Positions 8,420-17,083 of a DNA stretch of 64,000 nucleotides are shown here, piece by piece (the stretch's first letter is position 1; each line of letters begins with the position of its first letter). The stretch comes from UBA1672 sp050633285 (GTDB taxonomy: Bacteria; Pseudomonadota; Alphaproteobacteria; Micavibrionales; Micavibrionaceae). A program made the translations under genes and the position numbers. Under the pieces are notes generated by a model. The model did no database searches, was not told where the DNA came from, and saw only the letters and a list, made by a program, of their open reading frames with translations. The stretch lies in the NCBI GenBank assembly GCA_050633285.1, contig JBOEGG010000002.1, forward strand, positions 124,001 through 188,000. The letters run 5' to 3'.

Positions 8420-9646
8420 ATGTCTGAAACGCATCAGCCACAGGCTTTTTCACGGATGGATCGCTCTTTTCTTGGTGCGTGGTGGTGGACTGTCGACCGT
8501 GCGATGCTGGGCTGTATTATAACATTGATTGTTTTTGGTGTTGGTCTTGTTGCAACTGCCAGTCCCGCAGTGGCGAATAAAATTGGCGTTGGGGATTACT
8601 TTTTCTTGAAGAAGCATGTCATATTCCTCATGCCTTCTGTTGTTATGCTTTTTGCGTTATCCATGCTCACGCCGCGTTATGTATGGCGGTTTGCAAGCCT
8701 GCTTTTGGTCGGGGCATGTGGCCTTATGATTATGGTGCTGATTTTTGGTGACGAAGTGAAGGGCGCGCGGCGCTGGATTTCCCTATTTGGTTTTTCGGTA
8801 CAGCCGAGTGAGTTTTTAAAACCCGCATATATTGTTGTCGCCGCATGGCTTATCGCTCTACAAAAACAATCGATGCAGCGCGCGCACTCCTATGTGGTTA
8901 GTGAAAAAGCGCATAAAATTTTCCCCGGATATTATGTTGCCATCGGGCTTTACGCGATGTTGATATTACTGCTATTGATGCAGCCGGATTTAGGGATGAG
9001 CGTTGTATTAACATCGGTTTTCGCCGTTCAAATATTCATTGCCGGATTACGTTTTAGATATTTGGCTGTTTTATTCTCGCTTGGCGCGGCAGGAATTACG
9101 CTCGCATATTTCTCTTTCCACCATGTGCAAAGCAGAATTGATCGATATTTGAACCCTGATATAGGTGATAACTATCAAGTTGAAAAGTCTCTGGCTGCGA
9201 TAAAAAATGGTGGCTTTATAGGTGTCGGGCCGGGGCAGGGAACTGAGAAAACGGGATTGCCTGATGCGCATGCCGATTTCATATTTTCTGTGTTGGCCGA
9301 AGAAATGGGGCTATTCTTTGTGTTGGTCGTTTTAGGACTGTTCTTTTATATTATTTATAGAGGGCTACGCCGTTTAAAGGAAACACATGATATCTTTTCT
9401 GTATTGGCGGCCAGCGGCCTGCTTGCTTTGTTCGGGATACAATCCCTGATCCATATCGGTTCAAGCGTAAACCTTTTACCGGCAAAAGGGATGACCTTAC
9501 CTTTCATTAGCTATGGTGGTTCATCCATGTTATCAATGGCGATGTCAATGGGGATGGTTCTGGCTTTGACGCGACAAAAGAGCAGAACCTCAATCGCGCG
9601 AAGCTCTATGACCATGCGCCGAACCTATAATGAAGATGAGAGATAA
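8420..9646 (+). CDS. ftsW: Septal peptidoglycan glycosyltransferase FtsW
   Basis: FtsW is a SEDS-family glycosyltransferase that polymerises lipid II at the division site together with FtsI. The 408-residue protein has about ten membrane segments. It carries the SEDS motifs RWI near residue 115 (ARRWIS), PDAHADFIF in the large loop and ISYGGSSML near the C-terminus. It sits between murD and murG as in most proteobacteria. The other SEDS protein in the window, at 53248, belongs to the rod-shape operon, which separates FtsW from RodA. Confidence 0.96.
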   Translation: MSETHQPQAFSRMDRSFLGAWWWTVDRAMLGCIITLIVFGVGLVATASPAVANKIGVGDYFFLKKHVIFLMPSVVMLFALSMLTPRYVWRFASLLLVGACGLMIMVLIFGDEVKGARRWISLFGFSVQPSEFLKPAYIVVAAWLIALQKQSMQRAHSYVVSEKAHKIFPGYYVAIGLYAMLILLLLMQPDLGMSVVLTSVFAVQIFIAGLRFRYLAVLFSLGAAGITLAYFSFHHVQSRIDRYLNPDIGDNYQVEKSLAAIKNGGFIGVGPGQGTEKTGLPDAHADFIFSVLAEEMGLFFVLVVLGLFFYIIYRGLRRLKETHDIFSVLAASGLLALFGIQSLIHIGSSVNLLPAKGMTLPFISYGGSSMLSMAMSMGMVLALTRQKSRTSIARSSMTMRRTYNEDER

Positions 9647-9653
9647 AGAATAA

Positions 9654-10760
9654 ATGAGTGCATCATCCTATTTCGTTTTGATTAGCGCAGGAGGAACAGG
9701 CGGACATATGAGCCCCGCAAGTGCATTGGCAAGTGAGCTAAAGGCACGTGGCCATCGTGTTGAGTTAATGACAGATGATCGTGGGCAACGTTTCGCACCA
9801 ATGTTTAATGATGTTCCCATCCATGTGGTGAAATCAGGAACTGCAGGAGCCGGTATACCCGGAAAAATAAAAGGTGCCATAAACCTTGTTCTGGGGATAT
9901 TACAGGCTCTTAAGTTTGTGAAGTCACATAAACCTGACCTGGTTGTTGGCTTTGGTGGTTATCCGTCTGTTCCGGGTGTCTTCGCCGCGCAACGATTAAA
10001 AGTACCAACAATATTGCATGAGCAAAATGCAATCATTGGAAAGGCGAATGCATTTTTGGCACCAAAAGCGAGTAGGGTGGCGCTATCTCTTCCCTATATG
10101 ACAGGCTTAGAGAGCAAAGAGCAGCAGCGTACTCTTGTAACAGGAAACCCTGTACGGCCGGAAATCATAGCGTTAAAGAATGTGGACTACCCAACTATAT
10201 CGGATACGTCGAGCCTAAATATTTTGGTAATGGGGGGATCTCTTGGCGCGACCGTATTTAGTGAAGTTGTGCCTAAGGCTCTTGCCATGTTACCTGAAAA
10301 ATACCGTGCGCGCCTTAAAGTAAAGCAGCAATGCCGCGCCGCAGACATTGAAGATGCGCGCGCCGCTTATAAGCATGCGAATATAGATGCACAACTTTTT
10401 ACGTTTATAGATGATGTTGCCGCAGAATTGGAAAAAGCACATTTGGTGATTGCACGCTCCGGCGCGTCTACCGTTGCGGAAACGAGTGTTGCAGGGCGTC
10501 CCGCAATTTATGTTCCATATCCGCATCATAAAGACCAACAGCAAAAAAAGAATGCCGATGCCATTGCGGATGAAGGCGGCGCATGGGTCATGACAGAAGA
10601 TGGTTTTAAACCGGAAGTATTGTTAACCCGTGTTGAAACATTTCTACAAAACCCAGAGACCTTGTCGCGCGCGGCGGATAATGCTAAGAGCTGTGGTAAG
10701 CCTGACGCAGCACAGCGACTTTGCGATCTTGCCATAGACGTTATTGAAAAACGTCCATAA
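9654..10760 (+). CDS. murG: UDP-GlcNAc--lipid I GlcNAc transferase MurG
   Basis: MurG adds GlcNAc to lipid I on the inner face of the membrane, forming lipid II. The 368-residue GT-B fold protein shows the N-terminal loop GGTGGHMSPA, a second glycine loop MGGSLGA, and the donor-binding segment RSGASTVAE with the following PYPHHKDQQQ. These are all family hallmarks. Confidence 0.97.
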   Translation: MSASSYFVLISAGGTGGHMSPASALASELKARGHRVELMTDDRGQRFAPMFNDVPIHVVKSGTAGAGIPGKIKGAINLVLGILQALKFVKSHKPDLVVGFGGYPSVPGVFAAQRLKVPTILHEQNAIIGKANAFLAPKASRVALSLPYMTGLESKEQQRTLVTGNPVRPEIIALKNVDYPTISDTSSLNILVMGGSLGATVFSEVVPKALAMLPEKYRARLKVKQQCRAADIEDARAAYKHANIDAQLFTFIDDVAAELEKAHLVIARSGASTVAETSVAGRPAIYVPYPHHKDQQQKKNADAIADEGGAWVMTEDGFKPEVLLTRVETFLQNPETLSRAADNAKSCGKPDAAQRLCDLAIDVIEKRP

Positions 10761-10797
10761 ACTGAATAACTATAATCTTGATAAAGGAGAGAAACCT

Positions 10798-12258
10798 ATG
10801 CGCATGATGTCCCCTGATATTGGAACACTACATTTTGTTGGTATTGGCGGTATCGGGATGAGTGGTATTGCGACATTACTGGCCGATCTCGGATATAATG
10901 TGCAAGGTTCTGATATGGCTGATAGCGCAAACGTGCAGCGTCTGCGGGATCAAGGAATACGCGTTTCTATCGGACATGAAGCACAACATATTAGAAATGA
11001 TAAGGGTGCGCTGCCCGCGGCAATCGTTGTGTCTTCTGCGATTAAAAGCGATAACGCGGAATTAATCGCTGCGCGTAGTGAAAAAGTACCGGTTGTGCGT
11101 CGTGCAGAGATGCTGGCCGAATTAATGCGTTTGAAATCTGCCGTGGCTGTTGCCGGAACACATGGTAAGACAACAACAACATCAATGGTTGGTCAAACTT
11201 TGGATCAGGCGGGCTTTGACCCGACTGTGGTGAATGGCGGTATCGTGAATGCCTATGGCACAAATACGCGTTTTGGGCACTCGGATTGGATGGTTGTCGA
11301 AGCGGATGAAAGTGACGGAAGCTTTATCCGCCTTCCTGCAACTGTGGCTGTTGTGACAAATATGGATCCTGAGCATATGGATCATTATGGGTCATTTGAA
11401 AATGTAAAAGACGCATATCGCCGTTTTGTTTTGAATCTTCCATTTCATGGCTATGCCTTGCTTTGTATAGATCATCCGGAAGTACAAACATTAGCGGCGC
11501 AAGTATCCGATCGAAAAGTCATCACATATGGCTTTAATCCGCAAGCCGATATCCGTGCAGAAAATGTACGCTCAAATGCATCGGGTAGTATATTTGATGT
11601 TACGTTCGCCGGATGGCTGAATAAGGATGGGCAAGATGTTGTTATTAAAGATATCCATTTATCCATGCTCGGGCGACACAATGTTCAAAACTCTTTGGTT
11701 GCTCTGGGAGTCGCCAAAGAAATGGGCGTAGAGCCTGATGTCATGAAAAAGGCTTTATCGAATTTCGGTGGTGTGAAACGTCGCTTTACCAAAACTGGTG
11801 AAATTGACGGTATCACTGTCATAGATGATTATGCGCATCACCCGGTAGAAATTGATGTTGTTTTGAAAACTGCGCGTTCTGCGGTGAAAGAAAATGGCGG
11901 CAATGTAATCGCCGTGATGCAACCACATCGCTATAGCAGGCTTCAGGATTTATACGAGGAGTTCTGCCGCTGCTTTAATGATGCGGATCATGTAATAATC
12001 TCAGATGTTTATGAAGCAGGAGAAAAACCAATAGAGGGTGTCGATAAACATTACCTTGTGGAGGGGTTAAAAACACATGGCCATCGCTCTGTGCAGCCTT
12101 TGTATGATTTAGACGATTTGCCTCGTGTGCTTGGTGATGTTGCAAGTGAAGGGGATTATATTATTTTTATGGGCGCGGGAAATATTACGCATTGGGCATA
12201 TGATGCACCCGCAAAGATCGCCATTGAACTGGAAAAGAAAAAGGGAACAGCCGCGTGA
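10798..12258 (+). CDS. murC: UDP-N-acetylmuramate--L-alanine ligase
   Basis: MurC starts stem-peptide synthesis by adding L-alanine to UDP-MurNAc. I chose the ATG at 10798, preceded by AAGGAGAG 10 bases upstream, over an in-frame upstream start that would run into murG. This gives 486 residues. The N-terminal Rossmann motif GIGGIGMSG, the ATP loop AGTHGKTTT and the C-terminal region around QPHRYSR are present. The stop overlaps the murB start (GTGA). Confidence 0.97.
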   Translation: MRMMSPDIGTLHFVGIGGIGMSGIATLLADLGYNVQGSDMADSANVQRLRDQGIRVSIGHEAQHIRNDKGALPAAIVVSSAIKSDNAELIAARSEKVPVVRRAEMLAELMRLKSAVAVAGTHGKTTTTSMVGQTLDQAGFDPTVVNGGIVNAYGTNTRFGHSDWMVVEADESDGSFIRLPATVAVVTNMDPEHMDHYGSFENVKDAYRRFVLNLPFHGYALLCIDHPEVQTLAAQVSDRKVITYGFNPQADIRAENVRSNASGSIFDVTFAGWLNKDGQDVVIKDIHLSMLGRHNVQNSLVALGVAKEMGVEPDVMKKALSNFGGVKRRFTKTGEIDGITVIDDYAHHPVEIDVVLKTARSAVKENGGNVIAVMQPHRYSRLQDLYEEFCRCFNDADHVIISDVYEAGEKPIEGVDKHYLVEGLKTHGHRSVQPLYDLDDLPRVLGDVASEGDYIIFMGAGNITHWAYDAPAKIAIELEKKKGTAA

Positions 12259-13211
12259 GTACTTCAAAAAACGTAAACCCTGCGAATGGAAAAATAGATA
12301 TTTATGCCTATAATGGAGTGTTTACTGAAAATGTTGATCTCGGTGCAAAAAGCTGGTTTCGGTGCGGTGGTTGTGCTGATCTGGTGTTTGAACCTGACGA
12401 TATAGATGATTTGTCACTGTTTCTAAAAGAATACCCAATGGATGAACCATTAATGGTGATTGGTGGTATGGCCAACACAATAATACGTGATGGCGGCATT
12501 CGTGGATGTGCCATTATGTTAGGCAAAGAATTCGCCAATGTTGATGTCCAAGGCAATAGAATTATGGCAGGTGCAGCTGCGTTAAATGGTACTGTTGCCG
12601 CCGCCGCTGCAAAAGCGGGAATTGGTGGATTGGAATTTCTTTCCGGCATTCCCGGGACGGTAGGTGGTGCATTGCGCATGAATGCCGGTGCTTATGGTAC
12701 AGAGGTGAAAGATGTTCTGAGCGGGGCGATGGCCTTGGAAAGAAACGGTACGTTCTTACCCTTGCTACCTGAGGGGATGGATATGCGTTATCGCTATTGT
12801 GGTGTGCCGGAGGGCACTGTTTTCATTGGTGCCGTTTTCCAAGGGAAGATGGAGAAGAAAACAGAAGTACGCAGCCGTTTAAAAGAAATAAAAACAAAAC
12901 GCCAAAGCACACAGCCAATTAGTGAAAAAACTGGTGGCTCAACATTTGCAAATCCATCTGCAAAAGAATTAAAAGCAGCGAACTTGCCCGAAGATACAAA
13001 AGCGTGGCAACTGGTTGAGAAAGCTGGCGGACGTGATTTGCAAATTGGCGGTGCACGGATGAGTGATAAGCACCTGAACTTCATGATTAATGCAGGCGGC
13101 GCAACTGCATCTGATCTCGAAGAACTGGGCGATGAACTTATCAAACGTGTGAAGGATCAATGCGGCATAAACCTGCACTGGGAAATCCGCAGAGTGGGTA
13201 GTAAGTCCTAA
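12255..13211 (+). CDS. murB: UDP-N-acetylenolpyruvoylglucosamine reductase
   Basis: MurB is the FAD-dependent enzyme that reduces UDP-GlcNAc-enolpyruvate to UDP-MurNAc with NADPH. The GTG start overlaps the murC stop. The 318-residue protein has the FAD-binding segments FLSGIPGTVGGA and MNAGAYG, and the catalytic serine region GGSTFANP. In most relatives ddl follows directly; here about 9.6 kb of other genes intervene, beginning with a minus-strand lipoprotein gene. Confidence 0.96.
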   Translation: MSTSKNVNPANGKIDIYAYNGVFTENVDLGAKSWFRCGGCADLVFEPDDIDDLSLFLKEYPMDEPLMVIGGMANTIIRDGGIRGCAIMLGKEFANVDVQGNRIMAGAAALNGTVAAAAAKAGIGGLEFLSGIPGTVGGALRMNAGAYGTEVKDVLSGAMALERNGTFLPLLPEGMDMRYRYCGVPEGTVFIGAVFQGKMEKKTEVRSRLKEIKTKRQSTQPISEKTGGSTFANPSAKELKAANLPEDTKAWQLVEKAGGRDLQIGGARMSDKHLNFMINAGGATASDLEELGDELIKRVKDQCGINLHWEIRRVGSKS

Positions 13212-13260
13212 TTTCTTTGTATGAATAGTGTTTTTGCGCTCAGGCTAATGTGCTTCTAAA

Positions 13261-14250
13261 TCATAAAGACAAATCAAAATAGATACGGTGATAGGCCGAT
13301 GTATTATCAGGCTTTAACTGGCTCTGTTTCATGATGCCTGTGGCCTGCTTTAGGGAAAGAATTATCATGCTTCCCTTACCGCCATTGATCTCTTCAACTT
13401 CCATTGATTTAATCAACTTGCCATGTGCAAAATTCTTGGTCTTTGCACCAACCCATTTGGCATCGGGCATTTCAACAATGATAAGTTTCTCATCATTATC
13501 AAGGTCGACTGTAAAGTTGGTCTTTTTGTTTGAATCTATAACCAGACGAACTTTGCCGGAATGCTCCCCAATGCGTAGGTTTTGCGCGGCTGTAAAGCCG
13601 TAGCTCTTACTAGGCTTTGGCGTAGCTTTTGGGGTTTTCGCCACCGCCTTTTTGACTGTCGGTGTTGGTACGGCGGGTACAGGCGTTTGTGCATCTTCTG
13701 CATTAAGGCCATGACCAAGGTCCAACTGTTCAACAGTAAGGTTTCCACCTGCACTTTGTGTTAAGTCAGTCGGGTGTTGTGGGAGAGGTGTTTCCTGCAA
13801 CAATACGTCTAGCTCTTTGACAAGGTTTTGAATGTCTGACTCAACAGCGGTCAGGCGGATAATTGAGGGTTTAAACGCCTCAAATTCTTTGCGTAAATCA
13901 AGGACAGCGCTCTCAACACGATTAAATCGTTTGTCTGAATCCTTGATACGTTCATTAAACATGGCATCTAAATTTATGCCCTTCATGGGCTTAAACACAG
14001 ATAGTTTACCATCTGTATTTGTCCCGTCTCTTGGGATAGGAATGCCATTAAACTCTGGAGGTAAAGCAACGGGGGATCCGATGTTATTTGCCGCAGGTGG
14101 TGGTTTTTCTGAGGTGTTCGTGGTGTTTTTCTGAGGTGATTCGGATGTTTGATTCGTTGATTTTAGGTGCAAAAGTCCTTCGGGACTACATCCTGAAAGG
14201 AGACCCAAAAATAGCGTAAAACATAGACTCAGAGCTATTCTTTTATACAT
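13261..14250 (-). CDS. AMIN-domain lipoprotein
   Basis: The 329-residue product starts with a lipoprotein signal peptide ending in the lipobox LSGC (C21), so it is probably anchored to a membrane facing the periplasm. A long linker rich in Thr, Pro and Lys follows, with a short helical segment near 85-150. Residues about 218-328 resemble the AMIN domain, a beta-rich module that targets amidases and secretins to peptidoglycan or the septum. No catalytic domain is attached. It lies on the opposite strand between murB and the fibre locus. A role in positioning envelope proteins is inference only. Confidence 0.65.
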   Translation of the reverse strand: MYKRIALSLCFTLFLGLLSGCSPEGLLHLKSTNQTSESPQKNTTNTSEKPPPAANNIGSPVALPPEFNGIPIPRDGTNTDGKLSVFKPMKGINLDAMFNERIKDSDKRFNRVESAVLDLRKEFEAFKPSIIRLTAVESDIQNLVKELDVLLQETPLPQHPTDLTQSAGGNLTVEQLDLGHGLNAEDAQTPVPAVPTPTVKKAVAKTPKATPKPSKSYGFTAAQNLRIGEHSGKVRLVIDSNKKTNFTVDLDNDEKLIIVEMPDAKWVGAKTKNFAHGKLIKSMEVEEINGGKGSMIILSLKQATGIMKQSQLKPDNTSAYHRIYFDLSL

Positions 14251-14477
14251 ACACTAGAAAACCAAAATCCCAGAATAGGGAACAAAGAGGGTAGGAAAAT
14301 ACGCAGTAGAAAACACCTGACTTAATTATATGCTATAAATTCTATATACTTCAATAAGATATTGAATTTTGTGGATATATTTTTTCACGTTCATAGGGGT
14401 ATTCGAATCGTGATCGCTTGCTTTTCATGTGAAATCATATCTGTTAGTATGACCACGAAAATTCAACAGGGTGTCAT

Positions 14478-14936
14478 ATGAAATTATTTCGTACCTACTG
14501 GGTAATTTTTACTATTCTATTTTATTCGTTTCCTGCTTCTGCGGGGGTAACGGCTATACAGGATTTGTATTTCGGGCATTATTTGGTGCTTGGTAATAAG
14601 GTGCAGGCTGATGTCACAATTAATACGGATGGCTCGCATTCCTTTGATCCAGCGGGCTTCGTTGAAATTGATCCGCCGCGTGAAGGAATTTATGATATTG
14701 ATGAGCTACCGGCCAATATGGCGGTAGATAGCGTAGAGGTCAGTTCCGCAACGAATCTGTTAAATGCAGGAATTGCGTTTCAAACACGAGATTGGCAGAC
14801 ATCATTTGATCCCGCCACTGATGCAGGTGGAAATTTGCGTGTTGTTGTTGGTGGAACATTGCGTTCATCAGGTAATACGGTGGAATATCCGGATGGCACA
14901 TATATTGCAACATTACAGATCGATATTAACTTCTAA
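14478..14936 (+). CDS. Secreted DUF4402-like protein (putative minor fibre subunit)
   Basis: The 152-residue protein has a clear signal peptide (about residues 1-22, ending PASA). The mature part is a single beta-rich domain with the pattern seen in DUF4402 proteins: an early FGxY segment, a VVVGGTL strand and a C-terminal GTYIATLQIDI strand. No cysteines are present in the mature part. It is directly upstream of a PapD-like chaperone on the same strand, so I infer it is a chaperone substrate and a fibre or tip subunit. Confidence 0.6.
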   Translation: MKLFRTYWVIFTILFYSFPASAGVTAIQDLYFGHYLVLGNKVQADVTINTDGSHSFDPAGFVEIDPPREGIYDIDELPANMAVDSVEVSSATNLLNAGIAFQTRDWQTSFDPATDAGGNLRVVVGGTLRSSGNTVEYPDGTYIATLQIDINF

Positions 14937-14975
14937 TATTAAATTGAATAACAAAAGAGTAAGAGGAACTAAACG

Positions 14976-15797
14976 ATGAAACGTTTTACGTTACATTTTA
15001 CAGCTTTGGCAGTTTTGGCGATGTCGTCATTATTACCATTAGGTCAGCATGCAAACGCGAACCTTGTTGTCACACCATTTCAGGTTATCTTTGAGGGGGA
15101 TGAACGTTTCAAAGAGGTCGTCATTGTTAACACCGGAAATGAAACCCGCTCTTACGAGATGGAGTGGAGTTTTCTGAATATGACGGAAACCACCGGGAAA
15201 TATGCAAAGTCTGAAGATGCGGGTGAAGGGTTTGACTTATCAAAACACGTCATTTTCTCACCACGTCGCGTTACATTGACACCGGGGGCAAAGCAAAAAG
15301 TGCGTTTGAGGGTTTCTCGCCCGGACGATCTTCCTAATAGAGATCATCATGTCCATTTACGTTTTAGTGCAGTGTCCAAAGCCAGTCAGGAAAAGATAAC
15401 GTTTGATCGTAAAAACCCTCAAATTGATGTGGATGTGAGTGTAAGCTATGCAATTCCTGTTGTTCTGCGCGCTGGTGATTTGCCGATGGGCGCAAATATT
15501 GGTGATATAAGGATCACACGTAACGAAAATAGCGGGGCACTTAATGCTGTTGTTCCATTGTCTCATGAAAAGGGTGGGGCAGCGATTTTATCACATATGT
15601 ATATTTATCACGTTGATGGAAATGGTAAGGAAGAGTTGGTTGGTGAAGTGTCCAATGCAAATGTCTTTCCCGAAATTGAAGTGAAAGAGTATAAAGTGCA
15701 GTTGAATAAGAAAATAACAGGTGGAAACTTGAAAATCGTCTTGAAAAAATATGATCGTTCATCTGTTCTTGTAGAGCGTATCTTTCCGCTTCAGTAA
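14976..15797 (+). CDS. PapD-like periplasmic chaperone
   Basis: This is a 273-residue secreted protein (signal peptide about 1-28) with an N-terminal PapD-like domain. The segment SPRRVTLTPGAKQKVRLRV matches the subunit-binding strand of pilus chaperones, and PDDLPNRDHHVHLRF matches the following conserved region. Such chaperones donate a strand to pilin subunits and deliver them to an outer-membrane usher. It is the second gene of the fibre locus and is followed by a good terminator at 15822. Confidence 0.8.
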   Translation: MKRFTLHFTALAVLAMSSLLPLGQHANANLVVTPFQVIFEGDERFKEVVIVNTGNETRSYEMEWSFLNMTETTGKYAKSEDAGEGFDLSKHVIFSPRRVTLTPGAKQKVRLRVSRPDDLPNRDHHVHLRFSAVSKASQEKITFDRKNPQIDVDVSVSYAIPVVLRAGDLPMGANIGDIRITRNENSGALNAVVPLSHEKGGAAILSHMYIYHVDGNGKEELVGEVSNANVFPEIEVKEYKVQLNKKITGGNLKIVLKKYDRSSVLVERIFPLQ

Positions 15798-15821
15798 TTA
15801 AATTTTTAATCTATAATATTG

Positions 15822-15856
15822 AAAAGCTCTTACCCATTTCGGGGAGGGCTTTTTTT
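15822..15856 (+). terminator. Intrinsic terminator after the chaperone gene
   Basis: AAAGCTCT pairs with AGGGCTTT (one G-T pair), with an inner CCC/GGG extension, followed by seven T. It ends the transcript of the two plus-strand fibre genes. Confidence 0.8.
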
Positions 15857-16072
15857 ATGTATCAATGCGTTCGTTGAATACACTTTACCATGAGGAGGGT
15901 GAGCATTATAAGGGGCTACTGTGCCACCAGCTTTGTTAACCGATAGAGGAGCTGGAAGTGTGCGGGCAGAAGTCGTTGGGACTCACTCACTCTCTTTGGA
16001 GGGGGGGCACTTGTCGGTGGTTGTAGAGTGTAGAGTTTATAGAGCCAGTGTTTTAGAGGGCATTTGACCATT
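15857..16072. other. Non-coding stretch between convergent fibre genes
   Basis: The gap between the chaperone gene and the minus-strand pilin-like gene totals 334 bases, including a terminator at each side. The middle part is GC-richer than its surroundings and has no open reading frame of note, no tRNA-like structure and no clear repeat. Confidence 0.4.
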
Positions 16073-16098
16073 GAAAAAGGCGCTAAAAAAGCGCCTTC
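16073..16098 (-). terminator. Intrinsic terminator of the pilin-like gene
   Basis: A perfect 7-bp stem (AAGGCGC at 77-83 and GCGCCTT at 91-97 of this block) is followed on the minus strand by a short T run. It lies just after the stop codon of the gene at 16132-16752. Confidence 0.75.
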
Positions 16099-16131
16099 CT
16101 AAAAAACTTTACACAGTGATTAATAAGAATA

Positions 16132-16752
16132 TTAATACTGAACTGTAATCAGAACGCTTGCGCCTGTGTATGTATTATCTACAACATCTTCTGAGATTGT
16201 TAGTGTCGCACCAAGCAATAGTCGGTCATCTGCACCACCAGTTGTTGTTACCGTTTCTGCGTTTGTACTTACAACAGTATCCAATGTACCTGTTGAATCA
16301 GAAAAACCACCTTTTAAGAAGTCATAAGTGATCGCAGACATTGTTAAAGCCGGTCCACCGAAATCTGTGATATCCGCAAACATATCAACCGCAGCAGCAG
16401 CAGGTGTTTGAATTGTTACTTCACCAACGCTTGTCGATGCTGTAATTTCCGTCGCTGTACCCTCTAGTGTTGTACCAGTATCGCCAGCATCTGTGATGAC
16501 TGTGGTAACTAGGCCTGTTGTTGGGTTTAGCGTCAATGCGATGGTATCACCAACAGTTCCGTCAGCTTGGTCAACATTGATGAACCATGTACCGAAATCG
16601 ATGTCGGATACTTGTGTCACTGTGATCGCGCTTGAAGTCGTGAAAGTCGCACCTACAGATGCTGTAGCAGCCTCTGATTGCTTATATGTTGCAACACTTG
16701 TTGCCATAATCGCGGCGCATGCCAATAATTTTAAATACGTTGGGTTTCTCAT
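16132..16752 (-). CDS. Secreted DUF4402-like pilin (putative major fibre subunit)
   Basis: The 206-residue protein has a signal peptide ending near SEA at about residue 28, followed by a Thr/Ala/Gly-rich, strand-forming body with no cysteine. The IDFGTW segment near residue 52 and the C-terminal ASVLITVQY strand are typical of DUF4402 proteins. An excellent AGGAG precedes the ATG, and the upstream region has two strong hairpins (16811-16888). Its own promoter, strong ribosome site and terminator suggest it is the abundantly made subunit of the fibre. That role is inferred from context. Confidence 0.65.
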   Translation of the reverse strand: MRNPTYLKLLACAAIMATSVATYKQSEAATASVGATFTTSSAITVTQVSDIDFGTWFINVDQADGTVGDTIALTLNPTTGLVTTVITDAGDTGTTLEGTATEITASTSVGEVTIQTPAAAAVDMFADITDFGGPALTMSAITYDFLKGGFSDSTGTLDTVVSTNAETVTTTGGADDRLLLGATLTISEDVVDNTYTGASVLITVQY

Positions 16753-16810
16753 TAGGTTTCTCCTTTTTTCCCTAGTAATGAACTACTGTTACTCAGTAAT
16801 TGTCAGATCA

Positions 16811-16888
16811 TCTATTTGTAAAACTTCTACAAATAGAATCCTAAGACGTTCTATCTATGTGGCAATAGTAACACTATTACACATAGAT
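16811..16888. repeat. Two adjacent perfect hairpins upstream of the pilin-like gene
   Basis: The first is a 10-bp perfect inverted repeat, TCTATTTGTA at 16811 and TACAAATAGA at 16828, with a 7-base loop. The second pairs ATCTATGTG at 16853 with CACATAGAT at 16880 and contains a nested AATAGT/ACTATT stem. They lie in the 331-base gap between the divergent pilin-like and usher-like genes. They may be structured 5' leader elements of the pilin mRNA, or operators. Confidence 0.7.
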
Positions 16889-17083
16889 TGTTAAGTTATT
16901 ATTAACGCAGTGAACTCAAGAAAAGAATTGTTAACTCCGCGATTATCGGAAGCTAGACATAACAGACCTATCATTTAGTGTTTGTGCTAGTCAAGTGTTT
17001 GTGTTCTACTATCTACAGATATTCTTACCTTATTTTCATAGGGTTATCTTCATTAATTACAGTAAAAGGCCTTTCGATTTCTG

